Assembly (NCBI RefSeq): GCF_014196765.1
Contig: NZ_JACIEE010000005.1
Span: 62,001 to 126,000, forward strand
Direction of reading: 5' to 3'
Length of the DNA: 64,000 bases
Origin: Mycoplana azooxidifex
GTDB lineage: Bacteria; Pseudomonadota; Alphaproteobacteria; Rhizobiales; Rhizobiaceae
Part shown: piece after piece, positions 9,240-17,208 of the stretch
Layout: each line of letters opens with the position of its first letter
Position numbering within the stretch: the stretch's first letter is position 1
The notes under the pieces: model-generated
The model's database searches: none
Told to the model about the DNA's origin: nothing
Seen by the model: only the letters and a program-made list of their open reading frames with translations
Translations under genes and position numbers: made by a program

Positions 9240-9437
9240 TTCGATTCCGGCGCCAGACAATCGATGCATGGCCGCAATCGTCACAACCGCGTTGCTCACC
9301 TTGTTTACGAAGTCTGCAAGGAATAGTTGCCGGGGCACCGGCGGCAGGCTAATGCTCGCGCCGTCCCGCAACGCCGCACCGCCGAAGAGGCCTCCCCGGC
9401 GCGCAATCCCATCGCCTGAGCCGGAAGGTGGCAGCGC

Positions 9438-10430
9438 ATGTCCACTGTCAGCCCCCGAACGATCGCCACGATGGCGCGCCTTCTCCTCTGGAGCGCGGCA
9501 ATCGCCATCCTGTCGACGGCAACGCTGACCGTGGTTGCGGCGCGGACGTTCTGGCTCGCCGACCTCGCCACCTTCGCCTGGCCCTTTCTCGTGCTGCCGG
9601 CGGTCATCGTGTTCCTGTCGGCAATCCTCGCCCGGCGCCCTGCCCTTATTGCGATCTCGGCAACCGGTCTCGGCATCGCGCTTCTGCCGTCATTCGCGCT
9701 GCCCACCGCCCCACCGGCGACGGGTCAGCCGGGCCTGAGGGTCATCACCGCCAACCTGTTTGTGGAGAACGAGCGCACGCCGGCCGAGTTCATCGATTTC
9801 CTGCACCGCGAAAACCCGGACGTCGTCGTGCTGCAGGAAATCCGCGAGCATTGGCAGGAGGCGCTGGTCCAGTCCGGGCTGCTCCCCTACCAGAGCAGCA
9901 GCGACATCCTGTCGCGAGACCGGATGAAGGTCTTTTCGAAGCTTCCGATCCTGTCCGAAATGCCACTGGCCCCGTATTTCGACGGGGAACAGATCCGCAA
10001 GCGGCCCGTTCGCCTGGTCCTCGACAACGGTGGACGGCCGCTCGTGCTGTATGCGATCCACCCGGAAACGCCGCGAAGGCCGTGGAAGTGGCGCGACCGC
10101 AACAACTATCTGGCCCTGACGGCGCAGGCCGCGCGCGGGGACCTGCAGTCGTCGGACGTCATCGTCGCCGGCGACTGGAACACACCGCCCTGGTCTCCCT
10201 TCTTCGTGGATTTCCTCCGCAACAGCGGGCTGCAGGCGGCCATCGTCGACCTCCTGCCGACGATGACCCGCTTCAGCCTCAGGGCCGCCGGTCTCCTTGG
10301 CATCCACGCCGGCTCGCAGATCGACCACGTCGCGGTCTCCCCGGGGATATCGGTCGGCGGATGGCGCGCCGGCCCGGACTACGGCTCGAACCACCTACCC
10401 GTGATCGTCGACCTCGCCCTGCCGCGATAG
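9438..10430 (+). CDS. Membrane-anchored endonuclease/exonuclease/phosphatase (EEP) family protein
   Basis: A 330-residue protein. The N-terminal 100 residues form about three hydrophobic helices (roughly 10-36, 43-63 and 66-88) that would anchor it in the inner membrane. The rest is an EEP fold with its metal and catalytic motifs in order: I-T-A-N-L-F near residue 107, V-V-L-Q-E-I near 133, A-I-H-P-E-T near 213, G-D-W-N-T-P-P near 251, Q-I-D-H-V-A near 296 and S-N-H-L-P-V near 319. The domain should face the periplasm. Substrates in this superfamily range from nucleic acids to phosphoinositides and phospholipids, so the substrate is not assigned. The start has a GGAAGGTGG site. Confidence 0.85.
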   Translation: MSTVSPRTIATMARLLLWSAAIAILSTATLTVVAARTFWLADLATFAWPFLVLPAVIVFLSAILARRPALIAISATGLGIALLPSFALPTAPPATGQPGLRVITANLFVENERTPAEFIDFLHRENPDVVVLQEIREHWQEALVQSGLLPYQSSSDILSRDRMKVFSKLPILSEMPLAPYFDGEQIRKRPVRLVLDNGGRPLVLYAIHPETPRRPWKWRDRNNYLALTAQAARGDLQSSDVIVAGDWNTPPWSPFFVDFLRNSGLQAAIVDLLPTMTRFSLRAAGLLGIHAGSQIDHVAVSPGISVGGWRAGPDYGSNHLPVIVDLALPR

Positions 10431-10447
10431 CCGGATCAGGGACGTTT

Positions 10448-10603
10448 CTACGGCCGTACCAGCACCGTCAGCATCATCATCACGATCGCGCCGACGGCGA
10501 TCTTCCAGAAATCCCGCCGCTGCCGCAGGCCCGGAAGGCCGAGCGGGCGGATGATGTGCAACACCATCGCAATCAGGAGCAGGATCGGAAGGACTTTCGA
10601 CAT
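10448..10603 (-). CDS. 51-residue membrane microprotein
   Basis: A short frame on the minus strand opening M-S-K-V-L-P-I-L-L-L-I-A-M-V-L. There are two hydrophobic segments (about 3-15 and 33-48) separated by a basic loop with R-Q-R-R, which predicts a two-pass inner-membrane hairpin. The start codon at 10603 has a well-placed AGGAA site, which raises it above chance. It faces the EEP gene tail to tail and is divergent from the MFS gene. No family recognised. Confidence 0.6.
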   Translation of the reverse strand: MSKVLPILLLIAMVLHIIRPLGLPGLRQRRDFWKIAVGAIVMMMLTVLVRP

Positions 10604-10762
10604 GGCAGTTCCTCTTTCCCTGCGTTCCTGTCACAACGCCGACACTTTTCCAAGTCGAGGTCCGACTGGATGGCACGATTCTCCGATCGCCGAAATTCGG
10701 CTATGGAAATCAGGCGCTTGCCGACATAATTCATTGCGATTGCGAATTTCCAGGGATCACCG

Positions 10763-12073
10763 ATGCGAAATAACCTCGTCTCCGTCTTCGCGCTTCTGCT
10801 CGGCACCCTGTTTCTGTTCCTCGGCAACGGCCTGCACGGCCTCTTGCTTCCCGTCCGCGGCGCGTTCGAAGGCTACCCGACGACCCTGCTCGGCCTGATC
10901 GGAACCTCCTGGGCCTCCGGCTTCGTACTCGGCTGCCTGCTGGCGCCGAAGGTGGTCAAGCGCATCGGCCATGTGCGCGCCTTTTCCGGCTTCGCCTCGC
11001 TGATCGCGATCATCGCACTTCTGACCGGCATCCTCGTCGATCCGTTCTGGTGGGTGGCGCTGCGCGCCGTCACCGGCTTCTCCATTGCCGGCACCTCGAT
11101 GATCATCGAAAGCTGGCTGAACGAGCGGGCGTCGAACGAGAGCCGTGGCGTCGTCTTTTCGCTCTATATCGCCATCACCCTGTTCGGCGTCGTCGGCGGC
11201 CAGATGATGGTGACCCTCGGCGACATCGAAACGCCCATCCTCTTCATGGTCGCGGGCATCCTCTATTGCTTCGCCATGCTGCCGACGACGCTGTCGACCG
11301 CGGCCTCCCCCCAGCCGCTCAAGCAGGTCAGCCTCGACATCCCCACCCTCTTCCGCACCTCGCCCGTCGCCTGCGTCGGCATCGTGCTGATCGGGATCTC
11401 CAACGGCGCCTTCGGAACGCTGGGCGCCGTCTTCGGTGCCGAGGCCGGGTTGGCCTCCAGCACGATCGCGATGATGATGAGCGTGACGATCTTCGCCGGC
11501 GCCGTCATGCAACTGCCCGCCGGCCGCCTCTCCGACCGCGTCGACCGGCGCTATGTGCTGGCGGCGCTGGCGGCGGTGGCGGCCCTGGCCGGCCTGCTGA
11601 TGTTCGTCCTGCAGCCGGTCTCGGTCATTCCGCTGCTGATCGTCGTCGCCATCTACGGCGCTGCGGCCAATGCGCTCTATCCGATCGCGGTCTCGCATGC
11701 GAACGACTTTGCAAGCTCGGAGGATTTCGTGAAGGTGTCCGGCGGCCTGCTGCTGCTCTATGGCGTCGGCACGATCATCGGGCCGACGCTCGGCGGCCCG
11801 GTCATGACCTCCGCGGGTCCCTATTCGCTGTTCGTCGTCACCTGCGTCTCCCACCTCCTGATCACCGCTTATGCGATGTTCCGCAGCAAGCGCCGCGCCG
11901 CCCTTCCCGCCAGCGAGCGCGAAAACTACACCACCATCAATCCCGGCACGCTGACGACACCGGAAAGCCTGCGCATGTCGCCGCGCGCCAGCCAGGCCGG
12001 GAGCGCGCCGGAAGCCGGCCCGCAAGTCGACCCACAGGGCGACCCACAGGCCACGACGGAGGAAGAGCGATGA
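10763..12073 (+). CDS. MFS transporter (YfkF/YcaD-type)
   Basis: A 436-residue major-facilitator protein with about twelve transmembrane helices. The loop between helices 2 and 3 (about 55-75) is G-C-L-L-A-P-K-V-V-K-R-I-G-H-V-R, and a second MFS signature occurs after helix 8 (G-R-L-S-D-R-V-D-R-R-Y near 250). After residue 385 there is a hydrophilic tail rich in Ala, Ser, Gly, Gln and Pro. It resembles the uncharacterised YcaD/YfkF drug-efflux-like branch; the substrate is unknown. Its stop overlaps the start of the DUF1192 gene (ATGA), so the two are co-translated. Confidence 0.85.
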   Translation: MRNNLVSVFALLLGTLFLFLGNGLHGLLLPVRGAFEGYPTTLLGLIGTSWASGFVLGCLLAPKVVKRIGHVRAFSGFASLIAIIALLTGILVDPFWWVALRAVTGFSIAGTSMIIESWLNERASNESRGVVFSLYIAITLFGVVGGQMMVTLGDIETPILFMVAGILYCFAMLPTTLSTAASPQPLKQVSLDIPTLFRTSPVACVGIVLIGISNGAFGTLGAVFGAEAGLASSTIAMMMSVTIFAGAVMQLPAGRLSDRVDRRYVLAALAAVAALAGLLMFVLQPVSVIPLLIVVAIYGAAANALYPIAVSHANDFASSEDFVKVSGGLLLLYGVGTIIGPTLGGPVMTSAGPYSLFVVTCVSHLLITAYAMFRSKRRAALPASERENYTTINPGTLTTPESLRMSPRASQAGSAPEAGPQVDPQGDPQATTEEER

Positions 12074-12258
12074 GCATCAACGACGAAGACCGCGCCGCCC
12101 GCAAGGTGGCCCACGAGATCGGCTGCGACCTGTCGCTGCTTTCGGTGGACGAGTTGGCGCTACGCGTCGAACTCCTGAAGGCGGAGATCGCAAGGCTGGA
12201 GGAGGAGAAAGCCCGCAAGGGCGCCAGCCGGTCGGCCGCGGAGAAGCTGTTCCGCTGA
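12070..12258 (+). CDS. DUF1192 small protein
   Basis: A 62-residue acidic/basic protein with the DUF1192 signature: a short N-terminal segment, then L-S-V-D-E-L-A-L-R-V-E-L-L-K-A-E-I-A-R-L forming a coiled coil (about 25-50) and a basic C-terminus ending A-E-K-L-F. The family is confined to alphaproteobacteria and its function is unknown. The start overlaps the MFS stop by four bases. It lies just upstream of the CtrA-controlled small RNA and rcdA. Confidence 0.85.
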   Translation: MSINDEDRAARKVAHEIGCDLSLLSVDELALRVELLKAEIARLEEEKARKGASRSAAEKLFR

Positions 12259-12316
12259 CCTGCGCGCCGGCCGCGTGGGCAAAAGCCGAGCGACGAAGAG
12301 CGATCCGGCATCACAG

Positions 12317-12331
12317 TTAACCGGGCGTTAA
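12317..12331 (+). promoter_or_regulatory. CtrA box 1 (TTAA-N7-TTAA)
   Basis: TTAA, seven bases, TTAA: an exact match to the alphaproteobacterial CtrA consensus. TATTAA at 12343-12348 is suitably placed as a -10 box for a start near 12355, which would make CtrA an activator of the small RNA that follows. Confidence 0.75.
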
Positions 12332-12354
12332 GCTTCATCAGCTATTAATCGCAT

Positions 12355-12455
12355 GTCCGGATCCGTCCGGACTCAGACATTTTCGCCGCTTGGGGAATGG
12401 GTCTGATTTTCTCCCTGTTTTACCTTGAGAGCCGCTTTCCCGCGGCTCTTTTTTT
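12355..12455 (+). ncRNA. Candidate CtrA-dependent trans-acting small RNA
   Basis: About 100 bases between CtrA box 1 and a strong terminator. Predicted structure: hairpin 1 (GTCCGG/CCGGAC, starting near 12355), hairpin 2 (TCAGAC near 12371 with GTCTGA near 12400), an unpaired pyrimidine-rich linker containing TTCTCCCTG near 12406-12414, then the terminator hairpin with a seven-U tail. The linker is complementary to Shine-Dalgarno sequences. This layout is typical of Hfq-dependent rhizobial small RNAs. Cell-cycle small RNAs are known in Sinorhizobium (EcpR1, GspR), but I cannot assign this one to either from sequence memory. A 17-codon frame starting at 12353 is present and probably meaningless. 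Confidence 0.6.
12429..12455 (+). terminator. Rho-independent terminator of the candidate small RNA
   Basis: GAGCCGC pairs with GCGGCTC around a TTTCCC loop and is followed by seven T residues (12449-12455). One of the clearest intrinsic terminators in the window. Confidence 0.9.
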
Positions 12456-12500
12456 GTGCCCTTCCCACCTGTCCCAAGCCGTTGTAAAGAATTGTGGAGA

Positions 12501-12515
12501 TTAACCCTTTCTTAA
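12501..12515 (+). promoter_or_regulatory. CtrA box 2, upstream of rcdA
   Basis: A second exact TTAA-N7-TTAA, located after the terminator and 122 bases before the rcdA start. Direct CtrA control of rcdA fits the known role of RcdA in CtrA proteolysis in the Caulobacter/Sinorhizobium circuits. Confidence 0.75.
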
Positions 12516-12637
12516 GATCGTGCTTGCGCGAAATGGGCTATGCCTCCATCGTACCTGCATGAAACCCCGACCAGTGGAACCCTTCTCCACCGATGCGGGT
12601 TACCTGAATTGTGATGCGTTTAACGGGAAATGGGGCC

Positions 12638-13156
12638 ATGTCCGAAAGAGGATTGAATACCGTCAGCTTCGCTGGCCACGTCGCCACCTCGTCGCAGTTC
12701 AAGAACCTCTATGCCGAGGGCATGGGTCTGGTCGAGGAAACGGCAACCTATCTCGACGGCCCCGGCCGCCAGGCCGCCAAGGTGCTGCCGCGCATGGCCT
12801 CCGTCCTCTACGCTGCCGAATCCATGCGGTTGACGACCCGCCTGATGCAGATGGCGTCCTGGCTGCTGCTGCAGCGCGCCGTCAACAACGGCGAGATGAC
12901 CCGCGACCAGGTCCTTTCGGAGAAGAGCAAGGTCCGCCTCGACGGCTTCAATGTCGATCGCGCCGCGCCCGGCTGGAACGACCTGCCGGAATCCTTCCGC
13001 GACCTCGTCGAACGCTCGCTGCGCCTGCAGAACCGCGTCGCCCTGCTGGACCGCGAGATGTATCGCCCGCAGGAAACCCAGCCCTTCGTCCCGGACAACC
13101 AGAATAGCGTCCAGGCCCAGCTCAGCCTGCTGCAGACCGCCTTCAGCAACACTTGA
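12638..13156 (+). CDS. rcdA: RcdA/DUF1465 family, regulator of CtrA degradation
   Basis: A 172-residue helical protein of the DUF1465 family. In Caulobacter RcdA works with CpdR and PopA to deliver CtrA to ClpXP at the cell pole. Recognisable segments are the helix with F-K-N-L-Y-A-E-G-M-G-L-V-E-E-T-A near residue 22, the long helix A-E-S-M-R-L-T-T-R-L-M-Q-M-A-S-W-L-L near 67, and D-R-E-M-Y near 137, with a disordered tail. The ATG at 12638 is preferred because GGGAAATGGGG precedes it; an upstream start at 12614 would add eight residues. Regulation by CtrA is indicated by the box at 12501. A terminator follows at 13184. Confidence 0.85.
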   Translation: MSERGLNTVSFAGHVATSSQFKNLYAEGMGLVEETATYLDGPGRQAAKVLPRMASVLYAAESMRLTTRLMQMASWLLLQRAVNNGEMTRDQVLSEKSKVRLDGFNVDRAAPGWNDLPESFRDLVERSLRLQNRVALLDREMYRPQETQPFVPDNQNSVQAQLSLLQTAFSNT

Positions 13157-13183
13157 GCCGTCGCTCCCTTGGAGGCAACGAGA

Positions 13184-13207
13184 CCCGGCCAGGCGCCGGG
13201 TTTTTTT
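13184..13207 (+). terminator. Rho-independent terminator after rcdA
   Basis: CCCGGC pairs with GCCGGG around a five-base loop, followed by seven T residues. Confidence 0.85.
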
Positions 13208-13237
13208 ATTGCCGGCTGATGACCCTGCAAACGCAAA

Positions 13238-13259
13238 AAGCCCGGGCGGACCCGGGCTT
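13238..13259 (-). terminator. Rho-independent terminator after rpmE
   Basis: On the minus strand a 9-bp stem (AAGCCCGGG with CCCGGGCTT) closes a four-base loop and runs into TTTTG. It lies 26 bases beyond the rpmE stop. Confidence 0.85.
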
Positions 13260-13285
13260 CGTCATTATCGCAATCGGTGAAAAAC

Positions 13286-13507
13286 TTAGAGGCCGAGGCC
13301 TTCGAAGCGCTTCTTGAACTTGGAGACGCGGCCGCCGCGGTCCAGCATCTGCTGGTTGCCGCCGGTCCAGGCCGGGTGCGAGGTCGGATCGATTTCGAGG
13401 TTCATGACCGCACCTTCGGAACCCCAGGTCGAACGGGTCTCGTATTCGGTGCCGTCGGTCATGACAACCTTGATGGTGTGGTATTCGGGATGGATATCAG
13501 CCTTCAT
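13286..13507 (-). CDS. rpmE: Ribosomal protein bL31, zinc-free form
   Basis: A 73-residue 50S protein with the bL31 core: M-K-A-D-I-H-P-E-Y at the start, R-S-T-W-G near 31, S-H-P-A-W-T-G near 49 and [11 protein letters not shown] near 63. It has no cysteine at all, so it is the C-minus (non-zinc) type. The ATG at 13507 is used because M-K-A-D-I-H-P is the family N-terminus; the open frame continues 13 codons upstream without similarity. Divergent from the ABC exporter gene. Confidence 0.95.
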   Translation of the reverse strand: MKADIHPEYHTIKVVMTDGTEYETRSTWGSEGAVMNLEIDPTSHPAWTGGNQQMLDRGGRVSKFKKRFEGLGL

Positions 13508-13704
13508 GACAATCTTCCTGCGTGTTCCGGAGACCATTTGTCGCAAGCGGTTGCGGCAGCCGGGTCAAAGACGTAAATGAAGCCGCGACCCATCAGGCCA
13601 GCGGCTTCCCAATTCGATGGCGAGCCTATACATGAAGGCCGGCGGGATAACAAGAGCCGAAAGAGAATTCGGCGCCCGGGGTCCCGGTAACCGATGAGGT
13701 GGAC

Positions 13705-15528
13705 GTGAGCACAGAGACACAAGTCGGCCCCGATGCCGGCCCTGCCCGCAAGGGCGAGCGCAAATCCTTGAAGCCGCTTGCGACGCTTGTGCCCTATCTC
13801 GCCCGTTATCGCGGCCTTGTCGCCGGCGCCGGGATCGCGCTCGTCACCGCCGCCGTCACCACGCTGGCTCTGCCGACCGCCGTGCGCCGGATGATCGACC
13901 ATGGCTTCTCCGAGGCGGATGCCGGCTTCATCGACACCTATTTCGTGATGCTGTTCGCGCTGGCCATCCTGCTCGCGCTGGCCAGCGCCTTTCGCTACTA
14001 TTTCGTCATCACCCTCGGCGAGAGGATCGTCTTTGACCTGCGCCGCGATGTCTTCGACCACGTCACCCGGCTGTCGCCCTCCTTCTTCGACCAGAACCAG
14101 TCCGGCGAGATCGTCTCGCGGCTGACGGCCGACACCACGCAGATCAAGTCCGCGGTCGGTGCGACCGCGTCCGTGGCCCTACGCAACCTGATTCTCTGTC
14201 TCGGCGCCATCGCCATGATGATCGTCACCAGCCCGAAGCTCTCCAGCCTCGTGCTCGCCGCCATCCCGATCATCGTCTTCCCGCTCGTCGCATTCGGCCG
14301 CTCCGTGCGCCGCCGGTCGCGTCAGGCGCAGGACACGCTGGCGTCCGCGTCGGCCTATGCCGGTGAGGTGATCGGCGCGGCGCGCACCGTGCAGGCCTTC
14401 AACGCCGAACCCGCCGCCCGCTCCCGCTTCGGCGAGGCCGTGGAGAGCGCCTTCGGGGCGGCGCGCGCGGCCGTTCTCGCCCGCGCCTTGCTGACCGGGT
14501 TTGCCATCGCCATGATCTTCGGCAGCGTCGTCGCCGTGCTCTGGTTCGGCGCCCAGGACGTGCTGTCGGGCAACATCACCGCCGGCACGCTCGGGCAGTT
14601 CCTGCTCTATTCCGTCTTTGCCGCCGGCAGCCTCGGCTCGCTGTCGGAGGTGTGGGGCGAGCTTTCGCAGGCCTCCGGCGCCGCCGAGCGGCTGACCGAA
14701 CTGCTCGACGAGAAGCCCGCGATCGCCGCGCCCGCCAATCCTGTCGCGCTGCCCGAGCCCGGCCGCGGCGCGCTGGAGTTCGCAGACGTCCATTTTTCCT
14801 ATCCCTCGCGGCCCGGCTATCGCAGCCTGAACGGCCTGTCGTTTTCGATCAAGCCCGGCGAGACGGTGGCCGTCGTCGGCCCCTCGGGCGCCGGCAAGAG
14901 CACGATCCTGTCGCTCGTGTTGCGCTATTACGATCCGACCAGCGGTGTCGTCCGGCTGGATGGCATCGACCTGCGCACGGCCGAGCCGCAAGGTGTCCGC
15001 AGCCGCATCGCGGTGGTCCCGCAGGACGTGACGATCTTTGCCTCCACCGTCGCCGACAACATCGCCTTCGGCATGCCCGGCGCCACGCGCGAGCGCGTGG
15101 TCGCTGCAGCCAGGGCCGCGCAGGCTGAAGAGTTCATCAACCGGCTCGACAACGGCTTCGACACCATGGTCGGCGAGCGCGGCATCACCCTTTCCGGCGG
15201 CCAGCGGCAGCGCATCGCAATTGCGCGGGCGATCCTGAAGGACGCCCCGCTGCTCCTGCTCGACGAGGCGACCTCCGCTCTCGACGCCGAAAGCGAGACG
15301 CTGGTGCAGAAGGCGCTGGAGGAACTGATCGGGCAGCGCACGACGATCGTCATCGCCCACAGGCTCGCAACCGTGCTGAAGGCGGACCGGATCCTCGTCA
15401 TGGAACACGGCCGCATCGTCGAGGAAGGCACGCACCAGTCGCTCGTCCGCCAGGGCGGCCTCTATGCCAAGCTGGCCAGGCTGCAGTTCGACCATGCAAC
15501 GGAAGAACGCGCAGCAGCGGCACTCTGA
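13705..15528 (+). CDS. ABC exporter half-transporter (transmembrane domain fused to ATPase)
   Basis: About 607 residues. The first 330 hold six transmembrane helices of the type-1 exporter fold (first helix near 40, R-Y-Y-F-V-I-T-L-G-E-R near 97). The ATPase follows with Walker A G-P-S-G-A-G-K-S-T near 392, the Q-loop P-Q-D-V-T near 440, signature L-S-G-G-Q near 496, Walker B L-L-L-L-D-E-A-T near 516 and the switch His in I-A-H-R. It resembles MsbA/multidrug lipid exporters and would act as a homodimer; substrate unknown. Start GTG at 13705 has a GAGGTGG site; an in-frame GTG at 13699 adds two residues. Standing alone, it is convergent with the flavoprotein gene. Confidence 0.9.
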   Translation: MSTETQVGPDAGPARKGERKSLKPLATLVPYLARYRGLVAGAGIALVTAAVTTLALPTAVRRMIDHGFSEADAGFIDTYFVMLFALAILLALASAFRYYFVITLGERIVFDLRRDVFDHVTRLSPSFFDQNQSGEIVSRLTADTTQIKSAVGATASVALRNLILCLGAIAMMIVTSPKLSSLVLAAIPIIVFPLVAFGRSVRRRSRQAQDTLASASAYAGEVIGAARTVQAFNAEPAARSRFGEAVESAFGAARAAVLARALLTGFAIAMIFGSVVAVLWFGAQDVLSGNITAGTLGQFLLYSVFAAGSLGSLSEVWGELSQASGAAERLTELLDEKPAIAAPANPVALPEPGRGALEFADVHFSYPSRPGYRSLNGLSFSIKPGETVAVVGPSGAGKSTILSLVLRYYDPTSGVVRLDGIDLRTAEPQGVRSRIAVVPQDVTIFASTVADNIAFGMPGATRERVVAAARAAQAEEFINRLDNGFDTMVGERGITLSGGQRQRIAIARAILKDAPLLLLDEATSALDAESETLVQKALEELIGQRTTIVIAHRLATVLKADRILVMEHGRIVEEGTHQSLVRQGGLYAKLARLQFDHATEERAAAAL

Positions 15529-15564
15529 CCGGGAAAGCGGCCGCCTGCGCTTCCCTTAGGGCGG

Positions 15565-17208
15565 CTAAGCGCAGACGCTGCGCCCCGCGACGCGTCCGGA
15601 AAAGATGCAGCCGCCGAGGAACGTCCCCTCCAGCGCATTGTAGCCGTGCACCCCACCACCGCCGAAGCCCGCCACCTCGCCGGCCGCATAGAGGCCCGGA
15701 ACGGGCGCGCCCGACAATTCCAGCACCCGGCTCGACAGATCGGTCTGCAGCCCGCCGAGCGTCTTGCGCGTCAGCAAGTGGAGGCGCACCGCAATCAGCG
15801 GCCCGGCTTTCGGATCAAGGATGCGGTGCGGCCGCGCCGTGCGCATCAGCCGATCGCCCAGATAGCCGCGCGCGCCGCGGATCGCCGTCACCTGCGCGTC
15901 CTTGGAAAATGCGTTGGCCACCTCGCGGTCGCGCGCCTCGACCTGCGCGCGGATTTGGGCGGGATCGAGCCGCGCCGCACCGGCGAGCCTGTTCATCCCC
16001 TCGACAAGGTCTTCCAGGTTGTCACGGACGATGAAATCCTCGCCCTTGTCCATGAAGGCCTGCACCGGGCCCGGCGGGTTCCGACCCAGCCGCTTCAGCA
16101 GCAGGCGGATATCCTTGCCGGTCAGGTCCGGGTTCTGCTCCGACCCGGAGAGCGCGAACTCCTTCTTGATGATCGCCTTGGTCAGGATGAACCAGCTGTA
16201 GTCGTGGCCCGAAGCCTTGATTGCCTTCAGCGTCCCTAGCGTATCGTAGCCCGGCATGGCGGGTGCGGAAAAACGGTTGCCGTCCGCGTCGAACCAGAGG
16301 GACGACGGCCCGGGCAGGATGCGGATCCCGTGGTTCGGCCAGATCGGATCCCAGTTGCGCAGCCCCTCGGTATAGTGCCACATCCGGTCGCCATTGATGA
16401 CGGAGCCGCCGGCCTCCTGCGAGATCGCCAGCATCCGGCCGTCGACATGATGCGGCACGCCGCTGACCATGGATGTTGGCGGCGGGCCGAGGCGACCGGT
16501 CGGCCAGTTCCGGCGCACCAGTTCGTGGTTGCCGCCGATGCCGCCGGAGGCGACGACGACCGCGTCCGCCGAGATCGAGAACGCCCCGACCGCCTCGCGC
16601 GAGCTCGTCCTTCCTCGCCCGGCCCCGTCGTCCTTGAGCACCGAGCCTTCCGCCCCGCGGACGGCGCCGTTGGTGACGATCAGCCGGTCGACCTGATGGC
16701 GGAAGCAGAACGACAGCCGCCCCTTGACCTCCGCCTCCCGCGCGCGCCGCACGAACGGCGCCAGCACGCCCGGCCCCGTCCCCCAGGTCACGTGGAAGCG
16801 CGGCACGGAATTGCCGTGGCCCGACGCAAGGCTGCCTCCGCGCTCGGCCCAGCCGACGACCGGGAACCAGCGCATGCCCTGCGCATGCAGCCAGGCACGC
16901 TTCTCGCCCGCGGCGAAATCGAGATAGGCGTCCGCCCACAGCCGCGGCCAATGATCCTCCGGACGATCGAACTGGGCCGAGCCCAGCCAATCCTGCCATG
17001 CGAGATCGCGGCTGTCGCGGATGCGCATGCGGCGCTGCTCGGGGCTGTCGACGAAGAAGAGACCGCCCAACGACCAGAACGCTTGGCCGCCGAGGTTCTG
17101 CTCCCCCTCCTGGTCGAGCACGGTGACCCGCAGCCCGCGGTCGACAGCCTCCGTCGCCGCGACGAGACCCGCAAGCCCCGCGCCGATCACCAGCACATCG
17201 CAATCCAT
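15565..17208 (-). CDS. FAD-dependent dehydrogenase (fumarate reductase/KstD-like)
   Basis: A 547-residue flavoprotein with the N-terminal dinucleotide motif V-I-G-A-G-L-A-G-L-V-A-A near residue 7 and a second FAD contact A-V-V-V-A-S-G-G-I-G-G-N near 225. A closing FAD-binding segment lies near the C-terminus (G-L-Y-A-A-G-E-V-A-G-F-G-G-G-G). The fold fits the FAD_binding_2 family (3-ketosteroid dehydrogenase, fumarate reductase-like). No haem-binding or membrane-anchor part is present, and no pathway neighbours indicate the substrate. The ATG at 17208 has GGGAGG upstream; 14 codons of open frame before it have no support. It reads away from a RIME element. Confidence 0.85.
   Translation of the reverse strand: MDCDVLVIGAGLAGLVAATEAVDRGLRVTVLDQEGEQNLGGQAFWSLGGLFFVDSPEQRRMRIRDSRDLAWQDWLGSAQFDRPEDHWPRLWADAYLDFAAGEKRAWLHAQGMRWFPVVGWAERGGSLASGHGNSVPRFHVTWGTGPGVLAPFVRRAREAEVKGRLSFCFRHQVDRLIVTNGAVRGAEGSVLKDDGAGRGRTSSREAVGAFSISADAVVVASGGIGGNHELVRRNWPTGRLGPPPTSMVSGVPHHVDGRMLAISQEAGGSVINGDRMWHYTEGLRNWDPIWPNHGIRILPGPSSLWFDADGNRFSAPAMPGYDTLGTLKAIKASGHDYSWFILTKAIIKKEFALSGSEQNPDLTGKDIRLLLKRLGRNPPGPVQAFMDKGEDFIVRDNLEDLVEGMNRLAGAARLDPAQIRAQVEARDREVANAFSKDAQVTAIRGARGYLGDRLMRTARPHRILDPKAGPLIAVRLHLLTRKTLGGLQTDLSSRVLELSGAPVPGLYAAGEVAGFGGGGVHGYNALEGTFLGGCIFSGRVAGRSVCA

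Larger units (their letters stand above)
8986..9437 (+). other. Intergenic region with two overlapping small reading frames and hairpins
   Basis: This 452-base gap holds two overlapping small frames (9029-9097 and 9090-9164), a three-base-loop hairpin at 9192-9206 and a 9-bp hairpin at 9217-9239. The remainder (9240-9437) shows only the ribosome-binding site region of the next gene. Confidence 0.6.
12259..12637 (+). other. Regulatory intergenic region upstream of rcdA
   Basis: The 379 bases contain two exact CtrA boxes (12317-12331 and 12501-12515), a candidate small RNA between them ending in a strong terminator, and the rcdA leader. Annotated piece by piece below. Confidence 0.8.

Noticed and set aside
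12353-12403. A 17-codon frame inside the candidate small RNA.
   Set aside because: No ribosome-binding site, starts at or before the expected transcript start, and crosses the predicted hairpins; the RNA reading is better.
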